DNA of 64,000 nucleotides from the NCBI RefSeq assembly GCF_000149955.1, contig NC_030997.1, positions 1,410,714-1,474,713 of the forward strand, read 5' to 3'. The first letter of the stretch is position 1. Every line of letters starts with the position of its first letter. The notes beneath the pieces were generated by a model that did no database searches, was not told the DNA's origin, and worked only from the letters and a program-made list of their open reading frames with translations. Source of the stretch: Fusarium oxysporum f. sp. lycopersici 4287. Its lineage: Eukaryota; Ascomycota; Sordariomycetes; Hypocreales; Nectriaceae. Both the position numbers and the translations under genes were made by a program. This document shows positions 1-10,124 of this stretch, piece by piece.

Positions 1-321
1 ATCGACTCCGCTTTGGAGCTAATAAAACTTCTACGCATTAGACCACACAGTAATGATAACAGCTTCAATAATTCAGTGAAAGAGGATCGCATGTTCTTTA
101 TCACGGAGGATGGATATCTTGGTATTGGGCCGAAGTCAATGCGGCCAGGGGATCACGTTTGCGTTTTGTATGGTGGCCACACTCCTTTTGTTCTGCATCC
201 AGTGAGAGATGCTGGTGATGAAGAGTATTTGTTCTTGGGGGAGTCTTTCGTCAATGGCCTGATGAATGGTGAGGTTTTGGAGGATGAAGGGGCAGTTGAT
301 AAATGGTTCGATTTAAGGTAA
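1..321 (+). CDS. HET-domain (heterokaryon incompatibility) protein, C-terminal part
   Basis: The frame is open from the first base, so only the last ~106 residues of a longer protein are present. The tail pattern (a GxGP-type segment, 'PGDHVCVLYGG', 'PFVLHPV', then 'GESFVNGLMNGE') is the conserved end of fungal het-6/tol-like HET proteins. Those proteins trigger cell death after fusion of genetically different hyphae. The catalytic-like HET domain itself lies outside the window, so intactness cannot be judged. No intron is evident in the visible part. The assignment rests on motif recall, not on a search. Confidence 0.75.
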   Translation: MDSALELIKLLRIRPHSNDNSFNNSVKEDRMFFITEDGYLGIGPKSMRPGDHVCVLYGGHTPFVLHPVRDAGDEEYLFLGESFVNGLMNGEVLEDEGAVDKWFDLR

Positions 322-682
322 TAGATGGAATGCTCACTTTGCATATAAGGTCTTCTGAGCTCGGATTAGTTTGCTGATATCACTGAGCCGCCCTGTCATT
401 TTTTTGACGGATCGATTGCATATGAGTTATGGCACAGAGCTGTTTATCGTCTGTGATAATTTTAGAGTCGCCAGCTGAAAAGATATTTATAGAAATATGT
501 AAGCCCCCAAACAAGTCTGAAATGGCAGTAAGCTGCATGAAATGCCAGCAGCTGATTGGTTGTAAGACGCAGCTGGAAAAGCCGTTATCTAGGACTTACT
601 CACAGCCTGATTTTGGTCTGCAGTACATAAACAATAGTGCCTCAAGCTTGATCGTGCCCTTTTGGTTTAGTTACCAGCGACC
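322..682. other. Intergenic region
   Basis: No convincing gene. A 110-codon frame at 429-761 overlaps the start of the next gene in another frame and has no recognisable domain. Confidence 0.5.
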
Positions 683-2131
683 ATGGAGCACAAGTCATTT
701 TTCAGTTACCCCATTACCCAACCCTTTCCCTTTCGATGGTTCACCCCGGTTGCTGTCATAGGCGGTATCGTGTTCATCGCGCTCTTCACTTTGATGAACT
801 TTGCCTCGAGTAGCTATGAACTCATCGTCCAGAACTCACTGGATCCAAATGCTACTGTTTCTAGGCGTGGCTTGCTGCATCGCTACCCATCCTTTCTGAC
901 TACCAAAGTGCAACCCAAATGTCAGCCTGCCACGTTACCAGTAAACAGCGATTTCTTCACCAACAATACCGCTCTAACCTACACGTTGACAAGCGTCTGG
1001 GAGAGAGGAAAAGATGGCCAGCGGGTCATTTCGCCCGCTCTCACATATCACGGAAACATCCTGCAGGACTGCTCTGTCCACTCTGTGGAAATCGACTTTG
1101 ATTCCTTAGACAGGGCCGGAAAACAGATTGGTTTTTGCGAATGGGGCGCTGTGCTGCGGTCGTACATATCGTGCAAGATCGACACCCCGGCCGGAGAAGT
1201 CTTCTTCAACATGACGCAGACTTATGACTATGTTCCTGATACCACTTCCTTCGATAGTCTCGGCAAGTTTCTTGGTACCGGGTTCCTTGGTCGTAACAAG
1301 ACAACGCAAGCTAGCCTCTGGTGGGGCGAGTCCCTGATGTCTACATTCTGGGGAGAAGTCACGCTGATGCTCCAGGACCAGCGGGGGGCTTACAAAGACG
1401 ACGATGACAAAATAGAACTCAACAAGGGCACTGTTTCTTTCATGATCAATGATACGAACCCTAATATTGAAGACTTGCGCTTTTTCAGCCTCGATTATCG
1501 TTTCTACGGTAGCAGAATCAACGAGGTAGCCTGCTGTCCCGGCTTACCGCTTCCCTTAACGGCAAAGGTCCTAGATGAGAGCGACACTTATCCGAACATA
1601 TGGATAAAAGCAGACTCGCTGGCAAAAGCGGCGTATTCGACAATACTCGTTGATCTCGGCCAGGAAGCAGCCTCCAAATCCAATATCCTCACCGACACCA
1701 AGTTGCTGACGCGCTACACGGCCAACTTCTCCACAGCGCGCATGGCAAATCTGAGATCAGGTCCTGCGAACGACAGTTACAGCGCACTAAAGAAAACGAC
1801 GGGCCATTTAGGTATCACGCCTTCTGTCATTGCTACGACGTACATCTGTCAGGTCCCGCGGCTCAAGCCAGCGGGGAATCTCATCGTTGCTATCATCGTA
1901 GCTGATCTTGTGCTGCTTCAAGCTGTATGGCAACTCTACAAGCTTTCCGCTGAATTCTATCTCAGTAAGAAGCATCGGGATTCGGCTCCGTGTGAGAGAT
2001 GCTCTGGCGTTGGACAGGTAGATGATCCCGTGCTGCCATCTATGCCGAGCCAGGATAGTGGGTTGGAGTATTTTCCGCTGGTGAACACGCCGGCTCAGAG
2101 CGATGGTCTGTTGACAGGGAGTAGAGCTTAG
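683..2131 (+). CDS. Two-pass membrane protein of unknown function (fungal hypothetical)
   Basis: Intronless, 482 residues, ATG at 683. A hydrophobic segment at about residues 22-42 would act as a signal anchor. A second one at about residues 398-420 precedes a ~60-residue tail containing a 'CERC' pair. The ~350 residues between them carry several N-x-S/T sites and scattered cysteines, which suggests an extracytoplasmic domain held at both ends. I recognise no enzymatic motif. An oddity is YKDDDDK at residues 237-243 (bases 1391-1411), which matches seven of the eight FLAG-epitope residues and contains an enterokinase-type DDDDK. It lies in otherwise ordinary coding sequence, so it looks like coincidence and not a construct. 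Function unknown. Confidence 0.75.
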   Translation: MEHKSFFSYPITQPFPFRWFTPVAVIGGIVFIALFTLMNFASSSYELIVQNSLDPNATVSRRGLLHRYPSFLTTKVQPKCQPATLPVNSDFFTNNTALTYTLTSVWERGKDGQRVISPALTYHGNILQDCSVHSVEIDFDSLDRAGKQIGFCEWGAVLRSYISCKIDTPAGEVFFNMTQTYDYVPDTTSFDSLGKFLGTGFLGRNKTTQASLWWGESLMSTFWGEVTLMLQDQRGAYKDDDDKIELNKGTVSFMINDTNPNIEDLRFFSLDYRFYGSRINEVACCPGLPLPLTAKVLDESDTYPNIWIKADSLAKAAYSTILVDLGQEAASKSNILTDTKLLTRYTANFSTARMANLRSGPANDSYSALKKTTGHLGITPSVIATTYICQVPRLKPAGNLIVAIIVADLVLLQAVWQLYKLSAEFYLSKKHRDSAPCERCSGVGQVDDPVLPSMPSQDSGLEYFPLVNTPAQSDGLLTGSRA

Positions 2132-2718
2132 TCATGAAGGTTTATTGCTTGCAGATTGATGTTTACAGGTCAGATGTACAGTAGTACATGATGAACGTGG
2201 ATACCAGTTGGTATCAACGAGAGACACTTAACAATATGTAACATTATTTACTAACACTCATTACAAAGCCCTCGGGCGTTTGTTTAAAGTACTTGATTAA
2301 GGTTTGACGTCAAGCCACGTAATGACGTGTTTTGGAAGCTTCTGTCCCCTCGCCAAGAGTTTAAGGTCCGGCGCTAATGCAGGTTGCTGATATTTTAGGA
2401 CCCGCTTCCGGCTGCAACACTGTTCTTCTCTCTGCCTGCTCAAGCTGCTTTACTCATGAAGGCCATGAGACAAAGGCGATGCATCGGACAGACACTCGGC
2501 AAAACATATGGATTGGAAGGTCTTGGCATAACTAAGCCTCGAGGTTTACGATAGTGAAGTACGCGGCCTGATTTCGTTCATCTACTGTTATGACGGATCT
2601 TCAAAGATTGGAGCATGTAGATACAGGAGACGTGGTATATATAACCATTAACTTCCGCCTGAAATAGAGATATCCATCACCACGCCTATCGTTTAGCAAA
2701 CGCACTGAAATCATCACC
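2132..2718 (+). promoter_or_regulatory. Upstream region of the alpha/beta hydrolase, with TATA-like box
   Basis: No gene seen. TATATATAA at 2636-2644 lies about 75 nt before the ATG at 2719 and is a plausible core promoter element. Confidence 0.4.
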
Positions 2719-3756
2719 ATGAAGTCCATCCTCAACTACGCTGCCCAAGGCATCATGGCCTTCGCAGCTGTAATGCCAACTTCCGCACAGAACCTTTCCT
2801 ACGGCGCCGATAACTTCTACCGCAGCGAATCCGTCGCAATCCAGCCCATCCACTTCAACACCGTTTACAACACTACCATCGTCGGCAATCTCTTCACTTC
2901 CAGAAATGCTAGCCGCAACACCAACTCCCCCGCCATCGTTGTCGGCCATCCCATGGGCGCAGTCAAGGAACAATCCGCCAACCTGTACGCTAGCAAGTTG
3001 GCCGAACAGGGCTTCGTCACCCTGACCCTCGACCTCCCCTTCTGGGGCAGAAGTGACGGCCCGCAGAATCTCGTGTCGCCTGATTTTTACACCGAGGCTT
3101 ACAGGGCTGCGGTCGATCACCTAGGGACTTATAACTTTGTTGATCGGGATCGTATCGGCGCGCTTGGGATTTGTGGCAGCGGCGGCTTTGTCATCAATGC
3201 GGCCAAGATTGACGATCGAATTCAGGCCATCGCTACTGTATCCATGTATGACATGGGCACCGTCAATCGCCAGGGTCTTCGTCAAGCTGTATCGGTTGAG
3301 CAGCGCAGAGCAGTCATCGCCAATGCGTCACAGCGGCGATGGGCTGAAGTCGACGGAGCACCAACTGGATACACCGGCGGCACTCCAAATGAACTCACCA
3401 GCCAAACTGATGCTGTCTCTCGTGAGTTCTTCGACTTCTACCGCACCGTTCGGGGCGAGTTTACTCCTGAGGACTGGCAGCGCAACCAGACTACTCAACC
3501 TTCGCTCGTTACCAATGTCAACTTCCTTAACTTTTACCCCTTCAACGATATCGAAACCATTTCACCTCGTCCTCTTCTCATTATTTCTGGCGATCAGTCA
3601 CACTCTAGGGAATTTAGCGAGAATGCTTATCGTGAGGCTGGTCAACCTAAGGAGCTTTACTGGGTTCGTGGAGCTGGCCATGTTGATCTTTATGATCGAA
3701 CTGAGATCATTCCTTTCTCCAAGCTCAGCGATTTCTTCCAAGAGAACCTCGTTTAA
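2719..3756 (+). CDS. Secreted alpha/beta hydrolase (YcjY/dienelactone-hydrolase-like)
   Basis: Intronless, 345 residues. The N-terminus is a short hydrophobic leader ending in 'PTSA', a likely signal peptide cleaved around residue 23. 'VVGHPMGAVKEQ' resembles the oxyanion-loop region. The nucleophile elbow reads 'GICGSGG' at about residues 150-156, so the nucleophile by position may be the cysteine, as in dienelactone-hydrolase and YcjY-type enzymes. An acid-containing 'ISGDQSHSRE' and a final 'GAGHVDLYD' supply the Asp and His. Homologues act on small esters or lactones or in polyketide processing; the substrate here cannot be read from sequence. It lies 560 nt upstream of the reductase/lactamase-fold/regulator set on the same strand and could belong to that set, but no shared promoter motif was seen. 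Confidence 0.8.
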   Translation: MKSILNYAAQGIMAFAAVMPTSAQNLSYGADNFYRSESVAIQPIHFNTVYNTTIVGNLFTSRNASRNTNSPAIVVGHPMGAVKEQSANLYASKLAEQGFVTLTLDLPFWGRSDGPQNLVSPDFYTEAYRAAVDHLGTYNFVDRDRIGALGICGSGGFVINAAKIDDRIQAIATVSMYDMGTVNRQGLRQAVSVEQRRAVIANASQRRWAEVDGAPTGYTGGTPNELTSQTDAVSREFFDFYRTVRGEFTPEDWQRNQTTQPSLVTNVNFLNFYPFNDIETISPRPLLIISGDQSHSREFSENAYREAGQPKELYWVRGAGHVDLYDRTEIIPFSKLSDFFQENLV

Positions 3757-4316
3757 GAACTGAATGAACTGAATATTTAGTATTCTCACTCGTGGCGCCG
3801 ACTCATTTTTCGTGGCTTCTTTTCACTTCTTCAGGTTCGATGCTCAATGCAAAAACCTTAACTCTTGCGGTTATTACGTTCATTTCGCCAGTAGAAATAA
3901 AAAAAAATTATATTTTTACGAAAAATCTAGTCCTTCATCGCCATAATCGCTTCTTGATTTACCATATATATGCAGAAGATATCCGCTTTTTAGACAAATC
4001 ACTACCATCCTCCATTCGAAATCGGGACTCTTTGGCAGACGGGAGTGGCCGGCCGGCTATGGAAGCACTGTAACTCAGTACTTAGAAGCCCCATTTTAGC
4101 GTCAGCAACTTGCATTAGCGCAAGGTATTACAGTGGTAATAGCGCGTAAGCAAGCTGCATTAGCGTAAATGTCATGCTGTTTATGACGCGACAAAGTGAA
4201 CTCACTTAATACGATAACTGATATAAACTCTTCTTTAATACAGAGTGTTTGAGGAATCCCCTTTCTTCGTTGTTTCAATCTTCTTATACCCTGCGCATCG
4301 GATCTTCTCACATACC
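3757..4316. other. Intergenic region
   Basis: No gene supported. It contains an A-rich run near 3896-3908 and a CCGGCCGG palindrome near 4050. The distal part should hold the promoter of the aldo/keto reductase at 4317. Confidence 0.4.
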
Positions 4317-5613
4317 ATGGGTTTCCCAACTGCACCGAAGCCCAAGACCCCACTTGGCTTCCATCGCATCCTCTCCCCGACTGCTGGAGTCAAGGTATCG
4401 CCAATCTGTCTCGGCGGCATAAGCATCGGCCACGAATGGAAGTTTTACACCGGCAAGAATGAAGAACCATTCAGACTCCTAGATGCCTTCTACGAAATAG
4501 GTGGCAATTTCATCGACACCGCGAGTAACTACAACAACCAGATGTCAGAAACACTCATCGGCCAGTGGATGGAAGAGCGTGGCGTTAGAGACCAAATGGT
4601 GATTGCGACGAAGTACACCGCGGGTTATCGTGCATTCGGCGACAAGTCTGAACCTTTACAGTCGAACTTCACCGGCAATTCTGCCAAGAGCATGCATATT
4701 TCGGTGCGCGACAGTTTGAAGAAGCTGAGGACAGACTATATCGACATTTTGTATGTTCACTGGTGGGATTATGCGACGCCAGTTGAGGAGGTGATGAGAG
4801 GTCTCCATGTTCTCGTTATGCAGGGAAAAGTTCTTTACCTAGGTATTAGCAATACTCCATCTTGGATTGTTGTGAAAGACAATGCCTGTAAGTCCCGTCA
4901 CCCTGCCGATCAATAATGGTGCTGATCTGGACAGACGCGAAACAGCATGGTTTGACTCCCTTCTCCGTCTATCAGGGCAACTGGAATGCGGCCTTCCGCG
5001 ACATGGAAGGCGATGTGATCCCCATGTGCGAAGACCAAGATATGGCGGTTGTGTCTTGGGGGTCATTGGGAACTGGTTCGCTGCTTACAGCCCAGCAACG
5101 AAAAGAAAGGGAAGCTGATCCAGATGCACCGAGGCCTCAGATCTCAGAGGTTGCGCTAAAAACTAGTGAGGCCTTGGAAAGAATCGCTGGCCGAAAGGGA
5201 ACAACACTACAGGCTATTGTGAGTTTCGGCTTCACCATCTGCGTCACGCAAGGATCTAATGCAATTAGGCACTGGCATACTTATTCCACCAATCCACATA
5301 CGTATTCCCCATCGTGGGAGTCAATACCGTAGAGCATATCAAGGCTATGCCCGAAGCCTTGAAGATCAAGCTTACGAAAGAGGAGATCGACGAGATTCAC
5401 GAAGCATCTCCTTACAATCCTGGATACCCCATGAACTTTACACAGTATATGCAGCCAGTCAAATATGATCTTTCCTGGACGCCTGCAGATAATCAGCAGT
5501 ACCAAATGTCGGCTTGGATAGATGCTCCTCCCAAGCGCCTGGTAAGTCTTCATGGTTGCTGAATGGGTCAGAGAGCTAACTCTATTTAGCCATACCAAGC
5601 GAAAACTTGGTAG
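4317..5613 (+). CDS. Aldo/keto reductase, norsolorinic-acid-reductase / aryl-alcohol-dehydrogenase type
   Basis: Four exons: 4317-4887, 4935-5218, 5269-5541 and 5590-5613. The introns are 47, 50 and 48 nt (GTAAGT, GTGAGT and GTAAGT donors, all AG acceptors). The product is 383 residues. An NADPH-dependent AKR barrel is indicated by 'GGNFIDTASNYNN' (catalytic Asp and Tyr), 'IATKYT' (Lys) and 'ILYVHWWD' (His), which together give the usual tetrad. 'VYQGNWNAAFRDME' and the 'PYQAKTW' end are typical of the fungal NorA/AAD subfamily, which reduces aromatic aldehydes or polyketide carbonyls. The last 7 codons sit in their own tiny exon, so annotation without splicing would misread the end. The gene is co-oriented with the next three and probably part of a detoxification or catabolic set. 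The substrate is unknown. Confidence 0.9.
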
Positions 5614-6592
5614 ACAATAGGGCCTCAAACGCGGTATCCTGCAGTAGTCATGAGTTGGAGCCGAATTGGATTCTCTGCAACAAAGCCATAGAGAATGTTA
5701 TATGAAGATATCATAGGCATTAGATTACTATACCCACCTGGAGAGCGTCGGACATCCGATGAAGCTATCCCACTCGGCAGTGACAAACCAGTCATGCAGG
5801 GTCATGTTCGTTGGCGGCCGCCCTGACAGACGCCAACGCCAGACCAGTAAAGCTTAATTTACGTACTTCCAACGGTCTCGACAAAGACATTTTCGGCAGC
5901 CATTGCCGTCGCTCGTCATTAGAACCCCTAATTCTCGCCTAGACTCTTCGGACTCTGTATACCCGACCTTTCCCATTTCGGCGGCTTGACTCCGAGATAT
6001 GCCATGCAGAGTAATAGCAATTGAACGTTCAAAGGCGTAAGGCAGCTGCCGGAACTTTTAATAAAAATACTGTCAACATACGATTCAAATTTGTGTTATT
6101 GTAGCTGCGGAGTGGCCAAGCCTGCAGAGTAAAGCCTTGCGGCGAACCATCTGGATTACCAAAATCGTGACTGGCTATGGCGAAGAGTCTATCGCCATTC
6201 GCACATAGCTGCTGCCCTGAGAACCAGCCTTAGCACGTCGCTCTATCCAAGCACCCTTGACCCGGCATTTGAGCAAGTTGGAAATTTTGAATTGCGCTAT
6301 GAGTCGGTAGATTGATCTCGGTATTCCAGTCGAATGCCGTTGTGGGGAGATGTGGAGTTGCAGATTAGAAATGGACCCACTAACTCACGGTGCTCTCCCA
6401 CTTTGCTTCTGAGTGGCATTGACGAGATGTCCAAGCTCACCAGTCAACAGTAAATTAAGAGGCATCACGAATTATTATATATAGAACTGCCATGTCGCAA
6501 TCAAAATCAGCATTCACACAGCAATCAACCAAGCAATCACAGCAAAAGATCTTCAACTCAACTTACAAACATTCTCAATTACTATCCCAATC
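5614..6592 (+). promoter_or_regulatory. Upstream region of the metallo-beta-lactamase-fold gene
   Basis: No gene seen in ~980 nt. TATATATA at 6476-6483 lies 110 nt before the ATG at 6593, followed by a CAA-rich leader typical of fungal 5' UTRs. A GGCGGCCGCC palindrome occurs near 5812. Confidence 0.45.
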
Positions 6593-7626
6593 ATGCGTCT
6601 TACAACTATTTCTCTGGCCCTTCAGTCCATCGGACTCATCAGTGCACGAGCAATAACTCACCCTAACCTCCGTGTTGAAACTTTCATCAACCATGGATCT
6701 TCTTTCGACATGGTCTCCTCCCTGATCATCGGCTCTCAAGCCGCCGTCCTGATCGACCTGCCCATGGCGATCGAAGGCGCAGAGGCACTAGCTGATTGGG
6801 TTCGCAACACGACCGATAAGCCACTTGTCGCTGCTTTCACCACTCACTTCCATCCTGATCACTACCTCAGTGGTGGTGCACTGTTGTCGCGATTTCCAGA
6901 GGCGAAGTACTATGCCAATTCTAAGGCGGCGGCCGAGATTAAGAAGGAAGCAGCTCACAAGGTATACAAGAAGACAGTGTGACAGTAATGATTACTAACA
7001 TTGGATAGGTCAAGCTGATGAAGGGTGTTCTTGGTGAAAAGTCCATCGTTAACAAGGTTCACCTGCCTACGCCATACGACTTCTCATTCTTCACCCTGCC
7101 CGGCGACGAAGCCACGCCGATTCACTTCTTGAACCCTCTTACCGGCGACACCGTCGATGAAACACTCTTCTGGATCCCCTCCATCAAGACCTTGATAGCT
7201 GGCGACTCCGTGTACGGGCACGACATGCATCTCTGGCTCGCCGACTCTCTGACCAAGGCCCTCACGGAATCCTGGCTTTCAACCCTCGATTTAATCGACT
7301 ATCTCAAGCCCAACGTCGTTATTCCCGGCCACAGTCTGTCGAATAAGAAGTTTGGTTGCTCAATCGATGTTGATCATACACGCACTTATCTGAAGTATTG
7401 GCAGAAGGAGATTGAGGCAAAGGGTCTTGATCACTTCACACCTCAGGTCATCTTCGACAAGTTCAACAAGCAGTTTCCCGGTCTGCTCAACTTGAACTCT
7501 TCTACCTCGGCTTTCTTGCTGAACAGCACGGCTGAGCAGTTTGGCCGTGGTGGAACGCGACAGGTTCACTACATCGATCTCGCTGCTTATGCTGATGTTG
7601 AGGCTCTTGACGGGTGGACTATGTAA
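6593..7626 (+). CDS. Secreted metallo-beta-lactamase-fold hydrolase
   Basis: Two exons, 6593-6961 and 7009-7626, with a 47-nt GTATAC...TAG intron; 328 residues. Residues 1-20 look like a signal peptide ending in 'SARA'. The zinc signature is 'HFHPDH' (His85, His87, Asp89, His90). Further metal-ligand candidates are in 'AGDSVYGHDMH' and 'VIPGHS'. This fold hydrolyses lactones, thioesters and cyclic amides; many fungal members open xenobiotic rings. It lies between the aldo/keto reductase and a Zn2Cys6 regulator on the same strand. That context supports a pathway in which an extracytoplasmic ring-opening step precedes redox steps. This is inference; no substrate is indicated. Confidence 0.88.
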
Positions 7627-7891
7627 ACAAGGAGCTGATGTTTGAGGAAAGAGACGGGTGACATTGTTGAGCTGGTGTTGTGACAGTTTCTGTATATGTA
7701 TTGAGGCGCTAGTGGATGTATTATAGTGTATTAGGTGATCAGGATGGAGTTGCTTTTAGATGGAGTTGTTTTAAAGTACGGAGTTGTAATAGATAGAGCT
7801 GAAATAGAGGTTATCTTTCGTCAGCAGTCACGACTCGCAAGTTAGACTCACCGCGCATCCAATCAGGACAGAGGTCAATTTGTCAGCACTG

Positions 7892-7903
7892 CTTCCGCGG
7901 AAG
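7892..7903. promoter_or_regulatory. 12-bp palindrome CTTCCGCGGAAG (TCCGCGGA core)
   Basis: Perfect palindrome 77 nt before the ATG of the Zn2Cys6 gene. CCG/CGG half-sites facing each other are the usual target of dimeric Zn2Cys6 proteins. The 8-mer TCCGCGGA is the yeast pleiotropic drug response element core (Pdr1/Pdr3). Two further exact copies lie beyond the gene at 9899 and 9934, which suggests autoregulation. Confidence 0.6.
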
Positions 7904-7979
7904 TCAAGATAAGCATGTCAGCATCACTTCTTTCAATCAATCACCTTTTTGCCTGCCGTCCAAATCCGTATCATCAAAA

Positions 7980-9749
7980 ATGCCGTCATCTCAAATTACC
8001 AGAAAGGTTGTCTCCATAGCTCCCTTACTGAGGTAGATACAGTGCTGACGGCGTGTAACAGGCATGCGATGTCTGCTATCGCAAGCGAATCCGCTGCGAC
8101 GGACAAAAGCCCCGGTGCTCACATTGCGTTCTCTACAAATCTGACTGCACGTTTCAAGCTACAAGCCGTAAAGCTGCAACAAGAAAACGGCCCAACGGTA
8201 CTGCGGCTTTGCAGTCTCAGGTTCATTCACTCGAGTCGAGCCTTGATGAAGCACAGCAGAGGATAAAAGAGCTTGAGGAGCGGTTGTCGCAGAAGAGCAG
8301 TCGGCAGGTTAATCGGGAACAGGTCAAAGATTATGACGTCAGCTATTCTGGAAAGGGTTCTCTTGAACTAGGCCATGAGTTACCGCCTCAACACGAAGTC
8401 TTATCGGGAGTCAACAAGTTCCTTACAACCTTCAACACCATTCTACCCCTCTTTGATCCACAGCGACTTCTATCTCGGGTCAATACATGGTACGAGCGAC
8501 CTCACCAACGAAATACCTCGACTTGGGCTGCCATCAACGTCGTTCTTTCTCTGGCCTACCGTCATATCCCAGACGAGGAGAAGCCGCCCAAGTACAGTAC
8601 TCTATATTTCATGAACATGGCTCAATCAGTGCTCAACGACATCATGTTGGGTGATTCAAATCTCCTGGACGTCCAAACCATTGTCGGAATGGTTGTGTTG
8701 TTGCAAGCGACATCAGACTTGAAACCGGCTTCGGCTCTGATACCCATTGCTTTGCGTCTTGCTCATGGACTGAGACTGCATACAAGATCAAATTCGGAGC
8801 ATCTAAGTGCTCCCGAAACCTTGGAGCGAGATCGAGTCTTCTGGATTGCTTACATCCTCGATCGAGACTTATCGATGCGAACAAAACTACCTCCTATTCA
8901 GAGTCAAAATGACATCAGTATTGATTGGCCATCAGCTACACCTGCTGACGGCGCTGGTATGCTATACACAGCTGATAATTCGTCTAGCTTCAACTTCTTT
9001 CTGTCACGTGTGCAGCTTGCGCATATCCAAGGCGAAGTTTATGAAGCAATGCTGTCCATGTCCCCCACTGCATCAGATGTCTACGTTCGTCTTGACAACG
9101 TGACTCGAATACACCAGATGCTAGATGATTTGCTTGCCCGTATACCTTTTGAGTTTTCTCCCAGTGCCATCACTCAAGGCGGGAACGCAAACCTACAGAG
9201 GGCTTTTGGTGTTTTGTACTCAAGCCATCTCACTTGTCGAAGTGTCGTCTGCAAGGCTCATGCCATGGAAGCACAATGGATACCAAGCCTTCAAGACTTC
9301 GGAAGAAAGGCAGTCGAGCAAGGGGCAGTCACTGCTCCACGGTTGCCGGTGGGTTGGCATAAACTTGTTCACGAGTCTCGCGGGTACATCGAACTCTTTA
9401 TAGCAATTGATCACAAGGATCCTGCATTTATCTGGTAAGTCCATCGATTTCTGCTCCTTAGTCGTTTTGCTAACTTTGAGGTTCTAGGATGACTGCGTGT
9501 ACTTATATCTCTGCGGCAGTATGCCTAACGGCCAACAGCCTATTCATTCCTTGGCATACAAAGGCTGAGACGGATGATCAGCTGATCAACCCCGCGCTTA
9601 GCTTTCTGGATGATATGATACTGCAAGCACCCCTTCCACAGCTGAAGCGTTTACGTCATTCGTGGGATGAGCTTCTCAGGAATTCCCGTGAGATGTCATT
9701 TCGGAATGCTGTGCAGAACTTGGATTGGCTCGAAGCCACCTGTAGCTGA
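7980..9749 (+). CDS. Zn2Cys6 fungal transcription factor
   Basis: Three exons, 7980-8006, 8062-9434 and 9488-9749; introns of 55 nt (GTTGTC...CAG) and 53 nt (GTAAGT...TAG); 553 residues. The DNA-binding domain starts directly after the first intron as 'ACDVCYRKRIRCDG', followed by 'CSHC' and a final 'SDC', giving the six cysteines of a binuclear zinc cluster. A basic stretch and a leucine-rich coiled coil (about residues 65-90) follow, as expected for a dimer. The middle part contains the fungal-specific transcription factor domain, including 'RDRVFWIAYILDRDLSMR'-like sequence. TCCGCGGA palindromes flank the gene on both sides, which makes it the likely local regulator of the reductase, lactamase-fold and SDR genes. 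The first exon is only nine codons. Confidence 0.9.
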
Positions 9750-10124
9750 GGATCCAAAGGAATCCAGATAGAAGATTGAAAGAGGTATACCTTGCAGAAA
9801 ATGTTAAAATTGAGGCGATGTTTGGTCCTGATTTGTGTCTCATGTGTTCAAAATGTGATATCTTTTAAATACATGTTCCCGCGACACCAACCCAATCCTC
9901 CGCGGAACATTACAGACATAACGTTGAAGATGTTCCGCGGAAGAGCAAAAGACAGCATGCTTATGAATGAAAAAAAAAAAAAGAATGGTTCTGCTTTATC
10001 AGTATCCATCCAATACATGGTTGCAGTACCTATATAAATCCCGCATTCAGGAGCTAATATGAAATGCCATACCCAGGATCAAGCTGTTCATTGCAGTATC
10101 TTTTCCTTTTCCTTTTTATTCAGA
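9750..10124 (+). promoter_or_regulatory. Promoter region of the SDR gene
   Basis: Holds two TCCGCGGA sites (see 9900-9940), a run of A near 9970-9981, TATATAAA at 10031-10038 (87 nt before the ATG at 10125) and a pyrimidine-rich leader. Confidence 0.5.
9900..9940. promoter_or_regulatory. Inverted repeat carrying two TCCGCGGA sites
   Basis: Arms CCGCGGAACAT (9900-9910) and ATGTTCCGCGG (9930-9940) are perfect reverse complements separated by 19 nt. Each arm lies within an exact TCCGCGGA (9899-9906 and 9934-9941). The dyad lies upstream of the SDR gene and downstream of the regulator. It is a candidate cooperative binding site for the local Zn2Cys6 protein. Confidence 0.6.

Noticed and set aside
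1391..1411. FLAG-like YKDDDDK as evidence of a construct or vector contamination
   Set aside because: The surrounding frame is continuous fungal coding sequence and the first residue of the tag is wrong; no vector-like sequence nearby.
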